NCBI RefSeq assembly: GCF_000731985.1
Contig: NZ_JNCS01000004.1
Span: 62,001-126,000, forward strand
DNA length: 64,000 nt
Reading direction: 5' to 3'
From: Natrinema altunense
Lineage (GTDB): Archaea; Halobacteriota; Halobacteria; Halobacteriales; Natrialbaceae
Shown here: piece after piece, positions 34,068 through 45,488 of the stretch
How positions within the stretch are numbered: the stretch's first letter is position 1
Layout of the letters: every line of letters begins with the position of its first letter
Translations under genes and position numbers: made by a program
Notes under the pieces: generated by a model
What the model was told of the DNA's origin: nothing
The model's database searches: none
Seen by the model: only the letters and a program-made list of their open reading frames with translations

Positions 34068-36914
34068 ATGAGCGGTTATGACCAGAGTGTAATAGAAGAG
34101 AAGTGGCGACAGCGGTGGGAGGAAACCGGTCGCTATCAATCCGACCCCAACGACGGGGAGGATGGAACACTAATCACCGTCCCGTACACGTATCCGAGCG
34201 GCGGGATGCACATGGGGCACGCGAGTACATACTCGATTCCGGACGGAATCGCTCGGTATCACCGAATGAAAGGGGAAAACGTCCTTTATCCGATGGGATG
34301 GCACGTCACTGGGACGCCGATCGTCGGTGCTGTCAATCGACTGAAAGAGGGCGAAGAAGCCCAAATCTCTACTCTTCGGGATACATACAATGTGCCCGAA
34401 TCAGACCTCGAGTCCCTCGAAACGCCGATGGGGTTTGCACAGTACTTCATCGAGAACTATTACAAGACAAATCTTCGGGCTCTCGGCGTATCTATCGACT
34501 GGCGACGCGAATTCACGACGCACGACGAGCGATACCAGCGATTTATCCAGTGGCAGTACCAAACCCTTCACGATCGAGGGTTGTTGGAGCAGGGACTTCA
34601 TCCAGTCAAGTACTGCACGAGCGAAGATCAGCCGGTGACGACTCACGACATTCTAGAAGGGGAGCACACGGACTTCCAGGAGTACTCCCTCATCAAGTTC
34701 CAAGGCGACGACTTGCTGGATGAGGCAGTCGTTCCAACGGCGACGCTCCGTCCCGAGACGGTTCGCGGAGTGACAAACGTGTACGTGAACCCGGATGCGA
34801 CGTACGTCCGTGCAGACGTGGACGGCGAGTCGTGGCTCGTCTCGACGGAGGCGGTCGAGAAGCTTCAGATGCAGGCGCACGACGTCTCAATCACGGGAGA
34901 GATCCCCGGCGAGGAGTTGGTCGGGTCTCGCCTTACGAATCCAGTCACCGACGAATCGATCCCCGTATTTCCGGGAGAGTTCGTCGACTCAAACGGAGGG
35001 ACCGGCGTGGTAATGTCGGTTCCAGCCCACAGCCCAGACGACTGGCTGGAGCTACACCGTCTTCAGTCGGACGAAGAGTACTTGGCCGAATACGGTCTTG
35101 ACCCCGAAGTCGTTCGGTCCATTGAGCCGCAAGCGGTCGTCTCGACGGAGGAGTACGGTGAGATTCCAGCGCGCGACGTCGTCGAACGAAACGACATCTC
35201 GTCGGTCGACGATCCCGAGTTGAGCGAAGTCACCGAAACACTGTACGAACGTGAATACCATCAGGGTCGTCTCATAGATGAGTACGACGACAAGTACGCC
35301 GGGAAAGTCATCGAAGACGTTCGCGACCAACTCCGTGCGGAATACGAAGCCGATGGAATCGCCGATTCGCTATACGACTTCGCTGAAGAGGTGATCTGTC
35401 GGTGTGGTGGCAATGTAGAGGTCGCAAAACAGGAGTCGTGGTTCATCCGGTACAACGACGAATCATGGAAGCAGAAGACGCGCCAAGCGGTCAAACAACT
35501 CGAGCCGGTACCTGAAAACACTCGCGAACAGTTCCACCATGCTATCGGTTGGCTGGAAGAGTGGCCCTGCATCCGAAACTTCGGGTTGGGAACGCCGCTT
35601 CCAGCCGACGAGGACTTCATCATCGAACCGCTGTCAGACTCGACGATCTATCCAGCGTACTATACTGTCGCCCACCGGTTGCAGGACATTCCACCTGAGG
35701 AACTGGACAAAGAGTTCTTCGACGCGCTGTTCTTCGGTCCGGAAGCGGTCGAGGATCCCGACGAGCGTGCCTTGGACCTGCGTCAGGAGTGGCAATACTG
35801 GTACCCGGTAAACGTGCGATTATCAGCGAATGATTTGGTCGAGAATCATCTCACGTTCTACCTCTACCACCACGCGGAACTCTTCGAGAAGCCGATGTGG
35901 CCAGAGGGAATCACTATAATGGGAATGGGCCTGTTGGAAGGTCGCGGGATGAGCTCTTCAAGCGGGCACGTCGTCCTGCCGGATAACGCTGTCTCGAAGT
36001 ACGGTGCGGACGCCGTGCGGCTGTTCCTGTTTAACAGCTCGGAACCGTGGCAGGATTTTAATTGGAAAGAAGAATCCGTCTCTTCGGCGCGGGATCAGAT
36101 CGAGAGCTTCTACCAGCGGGCGATGGAAGTCATCGAGATGCCGGAAGGCGAGCAGTCGTTAGAGCGCATCGACCGGTGGTTACTCTCGAAGCTCCAAGAC
36201 GCTATCCGGGAGACGACAACGGCGATGGAGGATTACGAGACCCGCTCTGCGAGTCAGACAGCCCTATATCAGATGAACAAACACCTCCGGTGGTATCGAC
36301 GTCGGACGGACCGTGACCGACCTGGCGCACGCTGGACGCAACGACAGGTGCTGGAAACGCGACTCCGACTTCTTGCGCCCTTCGTCCCGTTCGTCACGAA
36401 CGAGTTGTACGAGCAATTGGCTGGCGAACCGGTAGAGGATGCGAGTTGGCCGACAGTGAACGAAGAGTTCGATGACGAGCGTGCCAAACTGCAAGAGGAG
36501 TTGATTCGAGACTTGACTGACGACATACGTGACATCGCGGAAGTCACCGACACAGACCCCGACACAATCACACTGACGCTCGCCGACAAGTGGAAGCACG
36601 AGGTCTTCGAGACCATCGTAGCAGCGGACTTCGAGGTAGACGTGGCGATGGAAGAGTTGATGACCACTGACGAGATGCGCAAACGTGGTGACACAGTCAG
36701 CGATCTCGTCACACAGTTCGTCGACCGGTTCCGTGGTCGCGACGAGGCAGAGCTTACGCTGTTGACTGATATAAACGAACGGGGCGTCTACGAATCAGCT
36801 GTCGAGTTCCTCGCCAACGAATTTGACGCGAGTGTCGAAATCGATGTCGGTGATGCTCCCGGCACGGAGACGGAGAAAGCAGATCCGTTCCGGCCCGCAA
36901 TCCACATCGAGTAA
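34068..36914 (+). CDS. Second leucyl-tRNA synthetase, archaeal type, degenerate KMSKS
   Basis: A 948-residue LeuRS of the archaeal/eukaryotic type: HIGH motif as HMGHASTYSIPD (residues 48-51), CP1 editing domain with TLRPETVRGVTNVYVNP and GTGVVMSVPAHSPDDW (conserved Asp kept), a C-R-C-GG zinc remnant followed by SWFIRYND, and a C-terminal tRNA-binding region. The KMSKS loop is altered: residues 626-631 read RGMSSS, losing both lysines. Such a protein may be a drug-tolerant replacement synthetase, as AgnB2 is for agrocin 84, or a synthetase diverted to biosynthesis. The normal bacterial-type LeuRS is at 12351. It contains A/T-ending codons unlike flanking core genes and faces the AsnRS-like operon divergently. 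Confidence 0.92.
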   Translation: MSGYDQSVIEEKWRQRWEETGRYQSDPNDGEDGTLITVPYTYPSGGMHMGHASTYSIPDGIARYHRMKGENVLYPMGWHVTGTPIVGAVNRLKEGEEAQISTLRDTYNVPESDLESLETPMGFAQYFIENYYKTNLRALGVSIDWRREFTTHDERYQRFIQWQYQTLHDRGLLEQGLHPVKYCTSEDQPVTTHDILEGEHTDFQEYSLIKFQGDDLLDEAVVPTATLRPETVRGVTNVYVNPDATYVRADVDGESWLVSTEAVEKLQMQAHDVSITGEIPGEELVGSRLTNPVTDESIPVFPGEFVDSNGGTGVVMSVPAHSPDDWLELHRLQSDEEYLAEYGLDPEVVRSIEPQAVVSTEEYGEIPARDVVERNDISSVDDPELSEVTETLYEREYHQGRLIDEYDDKYAGKVIEDVRDQLRAEYEADGIADSLYDFAEEVICRCGGNVEVAKQESWFIRYNDESWKQKTRQAVKQLEPVPENTREQFHHAIGWLEEWPCIRNFGLGTPLPADEDFIIEPLSDSTIYPAYYTVAHRLQDIPPEELDKEFFDALFFGPEAVEDPDERALDLRQEWQYWYPVNVRLSANDLVENHLTFYLYHHAELFEKPMWPEGITIMGMGLLEGRGMSSSSGHVVLPDNAVSKYGADAVRLFLFNSSEPWQDFNWKEESVSSARDQIESFYQRAMEVIEMPEGEQSLERIDRWLLSKLQDAIRETTTAMEDYETRSASQTALYQMNKHLRWYRRRTDRDRPGARWTQRQVLETRLRLLAPFVPFVTNELYEQLAGEPVEDASWPTVNEEFDDERAKLQEELIRDLTDDIRDIAEVTDTDPDTITLTLADKWKHEVFETIVAADFEVDVAMEELMTTDEMRKRGDTVSDLVTQFVDRFRGRDEAELTLLTDINERGVYESAVEFLANEFDASVEIDVGDAPGTETEKADPFRPAIHIE

Positions 36915-36988
36915 CGCCACTCGCGATTCATCGTTCACGTCAACCGATCCATCTTCGCACGGAAAACAGCGGATTCAACGGTCGGTCG

Positions 36989-37798
36989 TCAGTTGTTGAC
37001 CGAACTGCTGGTGAACAGCTCGGGTTCGTACCCCGGATCCTTGCGATAGACCAACAATGAGTACCGGAGGTGTTGGAGGTTTTCGCGGAATAAAAGCAAG
37101 TACTCGCGGTAAGTCTCATTGATCAGTTTGCGGTCGTCTCCATCGAACTCGGAGAGATCACTCTGTTCGAGAATCTCGTCGGCGTATGCTTCGACTGCCG
37201 ACTCTGGGACGAAATCGAACTCGTATTCGGAATCGTGATACAGCCTGAGATCGGACTGATCGAAGAATTCCCGCCAGTGGTCGCGGGTCGTCACGTCGAT
37301 GTACGTCCCAATGGCATCACGTACGTCGGCCAACAACTCTTCGTCCGGCTGTCGGACATAGTACATCGGTACTGCGACGAGGAATCCGCCTGAACGAAGG
37401 ACACGTCGGTACTCTTCAAGTGCAGCCTCGGTATCACCGACGTACGACGTGACGTTACCGACGAATACTACGTCAAACGTTTCATCATCATACGGTAGGT
37501 CCGTCGCATCTTCCTGCTCGAATGAGATGTTTTCGTCGGCGTTAAGCTCCTCGGCTCGTCGTTGGGCTTCCGCAAGGCTCTCCTCATTAATGTCGATGGC
37601 CGTCACTGAACAGCCGATGAGTCGCGATAGTTCAATGGCAGTGAAGCCGGTACTCGTCCCCACCTCCAATACCTCGTCGTCAACTGTAAGTAGGGTTCGC
37701 CGAGCCGCTTCTGTCACAGACTCAATCCCGCCAGGTGGACGGTTCGTCTCGTCGACTATTCCGATGATATCCATGTAATTTGGATTCTCTACACCCAT
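36989..37798 (-). CDS. Class I SAM-dependent methyltransferase
   Basis: A 269-residue methyltransferase with motif I VLEVGTSTGFTAIELS near residue 45, the acidic end of strand 2 in VTAIDIN, motif II-like QEDATDLPYDDETFDVVF, and motif III VLRSGGFLVAVPMYY. The C-terminal 100 residues form a family-specific helical cap. The substrate is unknown; in this setting a tailoring role on the cluster product or on a tRNA-synthetase target is possible. A TATA-like TTATATTTA at 37820-37828 lies 22-30 bases before its ATG, so it has its own promoter. It converges with the second LeuRS gene. Confidence 0.9.
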   Translation of the reverse strand: MGVENPNYMDIIGIVDETNRPPGGIESVTEAARRTLLTVDDEVLEVGTSTGFTAIELSRLIGCSVTAIDINEESLAEAQRRAEELNADENISFEQEDATDLPYDDETFDVVFVGNVTSYVGDTEAALEEYRRVLRSGGFLVAVPMYYVRQPDEELLADVRDAIGTYIDVTTRDHWREFFDQSDLRLYHDSEYEFDFVPESAVEAYADEILEQSDLSEFDGDDRKLINETYREYLLLFRENLQHLRYSLLVYRKDPGYEPELFTSSSVNN

Positions 37799-40548
<2,750 letters not shown>

Positions 40549-40611
40549 GCGCGCCGATCGCCCGACCGAGCCGCCGTCAGCGAGCACCGACGACCGCCGA
40601 AGCGGCGCGGG

Positions 40612-40761
40612 CTATTTGATTCGGACGAGTCGCCCACTCCAGCATTCCTGACAGGTCGTCTCGTTGGTCCCGTACGTACACCCGCAGTTCGAGCACCGAT
40701 AGATCCGCTGTTCCCTTTTTACCCGATACAACCGCCGTAAGTACGCCTCGAGGCGCTTCAC
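40612..40761 (-). CDS. Small zinc-ribbon protein (49 residues)
   Basis: A short minus-strand frame with a GTG start encodes MKRLEAYLRRLYRVKREQR followed by a treble-clef-like zinc ribbon YRCSNCGCTYGTNETTCQECW (two CxxC pairs) and ends VRIK. Upstream, a TATA-like GCTTATACT (40809-40817) would place the transcript start about 25 bases before this GTG. The frame continues upstream for 12 hydrophobic codons to a stop, so a longer form with another start is possible. Haloarchaea have many such tiny zinc-finger proteins of regulatory or unknown role. It converges with ligA, with a 63-base gap. Confidence 0.75.
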   Translation of the reverse strand: MKRLEAYLRRLYRVKREQRIYRCSNCGCTYGTNETTCQECWSGRLVRIK

Positions 40762-40996
40762 GTGGATCAGTAGCGTGCCAGCTACGACCGCGAACAGTCA
40801 GTATCGGAGTATAAGCTTCGTGGTTAGTATAGTGTATATTACAATACTGGCCGGGAGGAGATGGCGATATACGGACGGTCAATAACCGAAGGACGACGAC
40901 GAACGATGGAGGGACGCGCTCGCCGGTCCCGCCACGCGGAACGGAGAAGCCACTCACTTACCGATCCGGCCGCGAGGAGTGACGACAAACGCGGCC

Positions 40997-41185
40997 TCAC
41001 CCGCGACGGCTGAGAACCACGGCGACAGCGATACCCGCGGCGACGACGCCGATCACCGTCGGGACGAGCCGTCCGGAGCCCCAGTCCCAGCCGAGGACCT
41101 GCGTGCCGACGATGGCGACGAGTGCGACGGCGACGCCGATCCCCGTGACGATTGGAGACGAGTTCCGGCCGAGCGAGAGCGCCAT
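40997..41185 (-). CDS. Small two-helix membrane protein
   Basis: A 62-residue protein with two hydrophobic helices (IVTGIGVAVALVAIVGTQVLG and LVPTVIGVVAAGIAVAVVL) joined by a GWDWGSGR turn and ending SRRG. No family was recognised. The Met at 41185 is preferred to one at 41212, because the upstream nine residues are atypical. It lies 55 bases after the Get3-like gene on the same strand and is likely co-transcribed with it, which fits a role linked to membrane-protein targeting only by position. Confidence 0.65.
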   Translation of the reverse strand: MALSLGRNSSPIVTGIGVAVALVAIVGTQVLGWDWGSGRLVPTVIGVVAAGIAVAVVLSRRG

Positions 41186-41240
41186 ACTGGAACGGAGGAG
41201 GGCCAACATCATAATACCGGGCGTGGAACCGCTCGGTCGC

Positions 41241-42242
41241 TCAGGCTGGCAACCGCTCGGCGATCACCGCCAGCGACTCGCGTCCCCCGACTTCCCCCTC
41301 GAGTTCGGGAAGCGTCACGACCTCGAGGTCCGGAAACGTCGAGCGTACCTCCGCGAGCCGGGCCTCGTGGCGCTCCCGACGCGACCGACAGCGCGGACAG
41401 CCCTCGTGGGGGTCCTCGAGGATGCGGTTCACGAGCAGCCGTTCGACCGGCACGCCGGCCTCGCGGAGCCGATCGACGAGCCGTTCGGATTCCGAAATCG
41501 CCATCGATTCCGGCGTGAGGACCACGCGAAACTCGGTCCGTGACGGATCGACGAGGAGGTCGCGAGCGCGCTCGAGGCGGGCCTGAAACGCTTCCAGACT
41601 CTCGTCTTCGTCGTCGCTGTTGCCGGTCATCATCGACATCGGTCCCAGGACGGCCGTTCGGGCGGCGTTGCCGATCCGCTTTGCCTGCCCGCGAAGCGAC
41701 CGCGCCGTCTCGAGTGCCAGTCCCATCACCTCGGGCATGTCGAACAGCCGCAGGGTGTGACCCGTCGGCGCGGTGTCGAAGACGATGGTGTCCCACTCGC
41801 CCGCGTCGACGTACTCGACCAGTAAATCGAGCGCCGCGATCTCGTCGCTGCCGGCCGGCGCACCCGTCGCGAAGAGCCGTTCGACCTCCGCATCGGACAG
41901 ACTGATCCCGGCACGCCGGAGGTCCGTGGCCAGCGCCCGCGCCAGTTTCTCGTACCGCTCGCGTTGGGTCTCGGGATCGATCTCGACGGCCCACAGGCCG
42001 CCCGTCGGGTCCGCATCCGCGGCGGGTGCCGGCACAGCGTCGCCTCGCTCGCGTACGACGGGAGCCGCGAGTTCGGTCGGTTCCGATCCGATATCGGCCT
42101 CGAGCGAGTCGGCGAGCGAGTGCGCGGGATCGGTCGAGACGACGAGCGTCTCCCGGTCGGCGGCGAATTTGAGGGCGGTCGCGGCCGCACAGGTCGTTTT
42201 ACCGACACCGCCCTTGCCGCCGTAGAAGATGCAGTCGGTCAC
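41241..42242 (-). CDS. arsA: ArsA/Get3 family ATPase
   Basis: A 333-residue single-unit ArsA/Get3-type ATPase. The deviant Walker A GGKGGVGKTT is at residues 7-16, followed by STDPAHSLADSL, the switch motif DTAPTGHTLRLFDMP, and a CPRC motif near residue 290 that matches the zinc-binding CxxC of Get3. Get3-like proteins deliver tail-anchored membrane proteins; ArsA works with an ArsB pump, and none is present here. The GTG at 42242 (VTDCIFYGG) is chosen because it starts right before the P-loop strand; the ATG at 42299 adds unrelated residues. A small two-helix protein gene follows on the same strand. Confidence 0.93.
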   Translation of the reverse strand: MTDCIFYGGKGGVGKTTCAAATALKFAADRETLVVSTDPAHSLADSLEADIGSEPTELAAPVVRERGDAVPAPAADADPTGGLWAVEIDPETQRERYEKLARALATDLRRAGISLSDAEVERLFATGAPAGSDEIAALDLLVEYVDAGEWDTIVFDTAPTGHTLRLFDMPEVMGLALETARSLRGQAKRIGNAARTAVLGPMSMMTGNSDDEDESLEAFQARLERARDLLVDPSRTEFRVVLTPESMAISESERLVDRLREAGVPVERLLVNRILEDPHEGCPRCRSRRERHEARLAEVRSTFPDLEVVTLPELEGEVGGRESLAVIAERLPA

Positions 42243-42336
42243 GGCCGCGCGTACGACGGCTACGACCGTAAACGGAGTCCCCTGCGGAAACCGGGTCACC
42301 GACGCGTGCTAGGGACGACCCGCGATGGCTCCGCGG

Positions 42337-43296
42337 TCAGATGTCGCCGCGATCGAACAGGTAGAGCGCGACGGCGATCGGGACGACGATCCAGAACAAC
42401 AGGATGACGAGGGAGAACCAGTCCTGCAGATAGAACGGGAGCCCGTTGGGGAAGGCGGCCTCGTTGAACGTCGTCCCGATGTTCTCGCCCGAGAGGCCGC
42501 TGAACAGCGTGATGGTGTTCTGATACGCGTTCCCCGGATCGATCATATCGATGAACAGCGCCCAGTCGGGCAACCGAGTCATCTCCTGTTGCTGGCCAGT
42601 GAGGGTCGTCCCCGTGTAGCTGACACCGTCGATGTACCCCCGCCGCATCAGGAGTCCCAGTGCGGACTGAATCGAGTTCCAGACGATGTAGAACAGAACG
42701 AAGACCCCGAACATCGCCGCACCGGCCATCGTCGTCGACCGCGTCACCGACGAGAGCGAGACGGCGATGCTCATGTACGCCAGTCCGTACAGGATCGTCA
42801 TCGCCAGGAAGGCGACGTACGCGGGGAACGAGAACTCGGCGACGGCGAACGCGACGGCGAGCATCCCGATGACGAAGCCGATGCCGAGCGACAGCGAGAG
42901 GACCGCCGTTCGGCCCAGCAGCTTACCGACGAGGACGTCCTTCCGGGAGTGTGGAAGCGACAGCAAGACCTTGATGCTGCCCGTCTCGCGTTCGCCGGCG
43001 ATCGACTTCCAGCCGAGCACGAGTGCGATCAGCGGAATGACGAGCTTACAGACCTGACTGATGAGGCTGATAAACCCGAGCGTCGTCAGTTCCTCGGGCT
43101 CCGCCCACGCGATGAAGCCGGCCAGGACGGCCATCAGCGTGAAGAAGAACACGCTCAGCCCCCAGAACAGCCACGACCGGATCGAATCCTGGAAGTCCTT
43201 CTTCGTGATCGCGCGGACGCTCTCGAGGGTGAGCGAACTCGAGGCCGAGCCGCCCGTGGCCGCCGCTTCGGTTCCGGTCCCGGTCTCGGAGCTCAT
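42337..43296 (-). CDS. ABC-2 type permease (NosY-like)
   Basis: A 319-residue membrane protein with about six helices and the ABC-2/NosY pattern: an N-terminal KKDFQDSIRSWLFW, the segment GERETGSIKVLLSLPHSRKDVLVGKLLGR, and a late helix before LFDRGDI. Its start overlaps the stop of the ATPase gene upstream (ATGA), so they form one exporter. The Thr/Ala/Gly-rich N-terminal 25 residues are probably disordered. The substrate is unknown. The gene ends 95 bases before the Get3-like gene on the same strand. Confidence 0.92.
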   Translation of the reverse strand: MSSETGTGTEAAATGGSASSSLTLESVRAITKKDFQDSIRSWLFWGLSVFFFTLMAVLAGFIAWAEPEELTTLGFISLISQVCKLVIPLIALVLGWKSIAGERETGSIKVLLSLPHSRKDVLVGKLLGRTAVLSLSLGIGFVIGMLAVAFAVAEFSFPAYVAFLAMTILYGLAYMSIAVSLSSVTRSTTMAGAAMFGVFVLFYIVWNSIQSALGLLMRRGYIDGVSYTGTTLTGQQQEMTRLPDWALFIDMIDPGNAYQNTITLFSGLSGENIGTTFNEAAFPNGLPFYLQDWFSLVILLFWIVVPIAVALYLFDRGDI

Positions 43297-44219
43297 CGCG
43301 CGTGCACCTCCGCGTCCGTCGTGTACGACTGGAAGACATCGTCGAGCGACGCTTCGGTGGTCGAGAAGTCCCGGACCTCGATGCCGCGGTCCTCGAGCGT
43401 CGAGAGGACGGCGGTCTTCGAGCCGTCGACCGTGACGACGATAGTCGGCGGCGTCCGGTCCTCGACGGTGGCGTCGCCGACGTCCGGCAGCGATCGGACC
43501 GCCTGAAGGGCGTCGTCGTCGATTCGATCGACGGTGACGCGCAGCGTTGTGCCACCCTCGACGGAGTCGCGCAGGCCCTCGACGGAGTCGACGGCGACCA
43601 TCTCGCCGTCGCGCAGAATGCCGACGCGGTCACAGACCGCCTCGACCTGCTCCATGATGTGACTCGAGAAGAAGACGGTCGCGCCCCGTTCGTTCTCCTC
43701 GCGGACGATCTGGCGCATCTCGCGGGCCCCGTTGGGGTCGAGGCCGGTCGAGGGCTCGTCGAGGATCAGCAGGTCGGGGTCGCCGACCAGCGCCATCGCG
43801 AGCATGAGTCGCTGGGCCATTCCTTTCGAGTAACCGCCGGCCTTCTTGTCGATGGCGTCGACGAGGCCGACGCGCTCGAGCAGCCGTTCGGGGTCGGTAT
43901 CGGCGTTTTTGGATTCGATGGCGAACTCGAGATGTTGGCGGGCGGTCAGGCGGTCGTACAGGTCGACGCCTTCGGGGAGGACGCCGGTTCGGTGCCGGAT
44001 CGCCCGGCTGTGTCGCTGGGCGTCCATCCCGAGGACGCTGACATCGCCGGTCGTCGGTCTGGCGAAGTCGAGCACGATGTTGATCGTCGTCGACTTGCCG
44101 GCACCGTTGGGTCCGAGGAAGCCGAACACTTCGCCCTCTTCGACCTGGAAGGATAGATCGTCGAGTGCGAGGGTCTGACCGAAGGATTTGGTCAGATTGT
44201 CGACTGTGATAGCGGGCAT
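43293..44219 (-). CDS. ABC transporter ATP-binding protein
   Basis: A 308-residue ATPase with Walker A GPNGAGKSTT, Q-loop-region GVLPEGVDLYDRLT, signature YSKGMAQRLMLA (a variant of LSGGQ), Walker B LLILDEPSTGLDP and H-loop FFSSHIMEQ. The C-terminal about 80 residues form the accessory domain seen in CcmA/NatA-like exporters. It is translationally coupled to the permease at 42337-43296. The second DrrA-like system in this window (31695) is only distantly similar and has a different signature. Confidence 0.94.
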   Translation of the reverse strand: MPAITVDNLTKSFGQTLALDDLSFQVEEGEVFGFLGPNGAGKSTTINIVLDFARPTTGDVSVLGMDAQRHSRAIRHRTGVLPEGVDLYDRLTARQHLEFAIESKNADTDPERLLERVGLVDAIDKKAGGYSKGMAQRLMLAMALVGDPDLLILDEPSTGLDPNGAREMRQIVREENERGATVFFSSHIMEQVEAVCDRVGILRDGEMVAVDSVEGLRDSVEGGTTLRVTVDRIDDDALQAVRSLPDVGDATVEDRTPPTIVVTVDGSKTAVLSTLEDRGIEVRDFSTTEASLDDVFQSYTTDAEVHAR

Positions 44220-44344
44220 AGCTGTGTGGTCGCAGCGTTGCCCGAAAAGGGTTGTGACATCACCACTATCGGAACACCTGCCGATATCAGCCGTTTCGAC
44301 GCCCCTGTCACGTTATTTCTCCGCGCTGCTCGCGGATGAAATAC

Positions 44345-44614
44345 CTATATCGGATCGTCCGGATCGTATCGCTGTGCGGTCCGGTCGACTTCCTCGGCGT
44401 ATCGCTCCCGGGTCTCCGCGTCGGGCACCGGCTCGAGTTCGGCTTCCGGGATGTCGGTCGCCGCGGTCACCTCGGGTCCGGTCCGCAGCGCCGTCGACGA
44501 CCGCTGGCGCTGCTGGAACCGCGACCCGTCCGGGGTCGCGTAGACGAGCGTCACGAAGTCCCGATCACCCAGTTCCCGTTCGACGAGCCAGCACTGTACC
44601 GTCGAGTCGCTCAT
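44345..44614 (-). CDS. Small conserved-looking acidic protein, unknown function
   Basis: An 89-residue protein beginning MSDSTVQCWLVERELGDRD with two strands (VQCWLVERE, LVTLVYATPDGSR-like) and an acidic C-terminal helix (ETRERYAEEVDRTAQRY). Composition and codon use are typical of real haloarchaeal genes. No function can be given. It is divergent from the following membrane-protein gene and downstream of the ABC operon's promoter region. Confidence 0.7.
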   Translation of the reverse strand: MSDSTVQCWLVERELGDRDFVTLVYATPDGSRFQQRQRSSTALRTGPEVTAATDIPEAELEPVPDAETRERYAEEVDRTAQRYDPDDPI

Positions 44615-44739
44615 ACCCAGCGGGTTGGCAGTCGAGCACCGAGAATGTACCGAGTCGGTTCCGCACGAAGGAACAGCTTACTCGGTCGAACGGGCACCGA
44701 CGTACTTGGCGGTCGGCATCGGAGGAGTGGCAACCACCG

Positions 44740-45462
44740 ATGGCCCGAACCCGACGCGAGCGCGTCGAGCAGTGGCGCGATCACGTCGACGAACTCTGCC
44801 ACGAGGGGGAGCACGTCGACCACCGGACGGACCTCGCGGACACCACCGTCGCCGTCACGAACCAGCGCGTGCTGGCGTTGCGGGCCGACTCGAGCGACGG
44901 GACCTTTCGCCACGTCGACCGGCCGAACGTCGGGACCGTCACCGTCGAGACCAGCGCGCGGTTGAGCCACCTCTGTGCAGGACTCGCCGCGGCGTTCGTC
45001 GGGGTCGGCGTCCTCGAGGTAGCGACGAACGGCAGCGGCGCGACGCCGGTTCCGGCCGTCGATCTCGAGGGCGTTTCGGTTCCGGGACCGAACGCGCTGA
45101 CGCGGCTCGCCGAGAGCGCGGTCGCGGCCGTCGAAACGCTCCTGGTACTGGTCGGGTGGGGCGTACTCCTAGTCGGCGTCGCCGCGCTCGCGCTCGCCGT
45201 CGGCCTCGTCGGCTCCTATCTGCGCTCTCGGTCGCGGCGGCTCGTACTCCGGGTGAGCGGCGGCGACGACCTCGTGGTGCCGGTCGGGGACGCCAAACTA
45301 GACGACGGAACGGTCGCCGACCTCGAGCGGACGATTCGGCCGGGATCGACGTCGACGCTCGAGGGCGCGGGCCGGAGCGACGGCGAACAAGCGGGCGAGG
45401 AGCGGCGCTCCGAGATCGACCGGCCGGCCGGTGACGGGATCGAGGCCGATGAGTCAGGCTGA
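44740..45462 (+). CDS. Membrane protein with PH-like N-terminal domain, unknown function
   Basis: A 240-residue protein. The N-terminal 80 residues ([22 protein letters not shown] then [11 protein letters not shown]) look like a bacterial-PH-type domain, in which the phrase V-T-N-Q-R-V-L is common. Two transmembrane segments follow ([17 protein letters not shown] and [19 protein letters not shown]), then a second small strand-rich part and an acidic disordered tail. No function is assigned. It ends 26 bases before uvrC on the same strand and may be co-transcribed with it. Confidence 0.75.
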   Translation: MARTRRERVEQWRDHVDELCHEGEHVDHRTDLADTTVAVTNQRVLALRADSSDGTFRHVDRPNVGTVTVETSARLSHLCAGLAAAFVGVGVLEVATNGSGATPVPAVDLEGVSVPGPNALTRLAESAVAAVETLLVLVGWGVLLVGVAALALAVGLVGSYLRSRSRRLVLRVSGGDDLVVPVGDAKLDDGTVADLERTIRPGSTSTLEGAGRSDGEQAGEERRSEIDRPAGDGIEADESG

Positions 45463-45488
45463 AGCCTCCCGCGTCCGTAGGCCCGCCG

